A stretch of DNA of 5,910 nucleotides from JAGKXB01 sp964498835 (GTDB lineage Bacteria; Pseudomonadota; Gammaproteobacteria; Burkholderiales; Burkholderiaceae_D), in contig CAZCIX010000078.1 in NCBI GenBank assembly GCA_964498835.1, forward strand, positions 1 through 5,910, written 5' to 3'. Both the position numbers and the translations under genes were made by a program. Positions 5,732 to 5,910 of this stretch are shown here, piece after piece. Each line of letters starts with the position of its first letter. Position 1 is the first letter of the stretch. Under the pieces are notes generated by a model, which did no database searches, was not told the DNA's origin, and saw only the letters and a program-made list of their open reading frames with translations.

Positions 5732-5807
5732 ATTGAAAAAGAAGGCGACTGGCAAGAAGCGCAGCTTTCACCAAGACTTGATCTTGGCACATCACATACA
5801 ACAAAAA
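5715..5807 (+). pseudogene. 5' remnant of the gene after DUF1016 (possible restriction helicase subunit)
   Basis: ATG at 5715 has GAGG six bases upstream and overlaps the end of the DUF1016 gene by 17 bases, a strong sign of a true operon gene start. The frame reads MATKTELKKKATGKKRSFHQ, then DLILAHHIQQK, and runs in frame into the second repeat block at 5808. A basic start followed by 'SFHqDLiL' recalls the opening of large DEAD/DEAH restriction helicase subunits found next to DUF1016 genes, but about 30 residues cannot prove this. The fused frame stays open to the window edge. It may be a pseudogene cut off by the repeat block, or a genuine chimera. Confidence 0.5.
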
Positions 5808-5894
5808 ATGAAAAAAAATCATCCCATCCTACCCAAGCTATTTACGCCACGATTCGCTTCCGCCGCCGTATTCCTACTCCCCATTCTGGCAATC
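5796..5894 (+). repeat. Repeat block, copy 2
   Basis: This is the second copy of the block at 4351-4466, sharing the ATACA lead, ATG plus A8, the ATTCGCTTCC core and CTCCCCATTCTGGC. It is shorter by about 18 bases in the middle. The two copies bracket the Mod tail, DUF1016 gene and following gene start, in direct orientation. Confidence 0.6.
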
Positions 5895-5910
5895 GTCACC
5901 TCGTTCGGCA
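5808..5910 (+). CDS. N-terminus of a putative membrane protein, partial
   Basis: ATG at 5808 opens MKKNHPILPKLFTPRFASAA, then VFLLPILAIVTSFG, running off the right edge. The pattern is a short basic start followed by one hydrophobic segment from about residue 15, typical of a first transmembrane helix or signal anchor. I do not recognise the family; a polytopic envelope protein such as an O-antigen ligase is one guess. No Shine-Dalgarno precedes the ATG, and the frame is also open upstream into the preceding gene start, so the true start is unsure. It is probably the intact version of the gene start seen broken at 4362-4466. Confidence 0.45.
   Translation, partial: MKKNHPILPKLFTPRFASAAVFLLPILAIVTSFG

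Overview
The window looks like a chromosomal defence-gene hotspot in a proteobacterium, most likely a betaproteobacterium. The taxonomic hint is the reading frame running in from the left edge, whose C-terminus resembles that of a DNA polymerase III alpha subunit (DnaE) from that group. Downstream of it come accessory genes of mixed composition, several of them broken. No sequence search was possible, so family calls rest on motifs and recalled family patterns.

Layout. (1) 2-163, + strand: end of a dnaE-like gene. (2) 207-2778, - strand: a tight two-gene operon. It encodes an OLD-like ABC/AAA ATPase with a probable TOPRIM-type C-terminal half, followed four bases later by a D12-class (Dam-like) adenine-N6 DNA methyltransferase. 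An ATPase-nuclease paired with a methyltransferase suggests a modification-linked anti-phage system. (3) 2779-3136, - strand: the upstream region of that operon, with a 13-bp palindrome, then the remains of a RelB/DinJ-YafQ type II toxin-antitoxin module. The antitoxin keeps only its toxin-binding C-terminal half, and the toxin is cut to 35 codons. (4) 3178-4375, + strand: a 19-bp-arm inverted repeat enclosing a perfect TATAAT box, then a 377-residue 'RRxGKT' ATPase with a C-terminal winged-helix-like region. (5) 4351-5910, + strand: remains of a restriction-modification-type operon. These are the last ~55 codons of a Mod-like methyltransferase, a complete DUF1016/YhcG-type PDDEXK nuclease, and about 30 codons of the next gene (possibly a helicase/restriction subunit).

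The operon remnant in region 5 is bracketed by two diverged copies of one block. Each copy has an A-rich lead, ATG, A8 and then a hydrophobic N-terminus of the pattern MKKN...FAS...LPILAI. The first copy is fused in frame to the Mod tail. The second is fused in frame to the gene start after DUF1016 and runs off the right edge. This repeated, frame-preserving truncation is the least explained structure in the window.

Working together: the ATPase-methyltransferase pair and the single ATPase gene look intact and could function. The toxin-antitoxin module looks dead as a toxin, though the antitoxin fragment might still be made. The DUF1016 nuclease gene is intact but has lost its methyltransferase and, within this window, its downstream partner.
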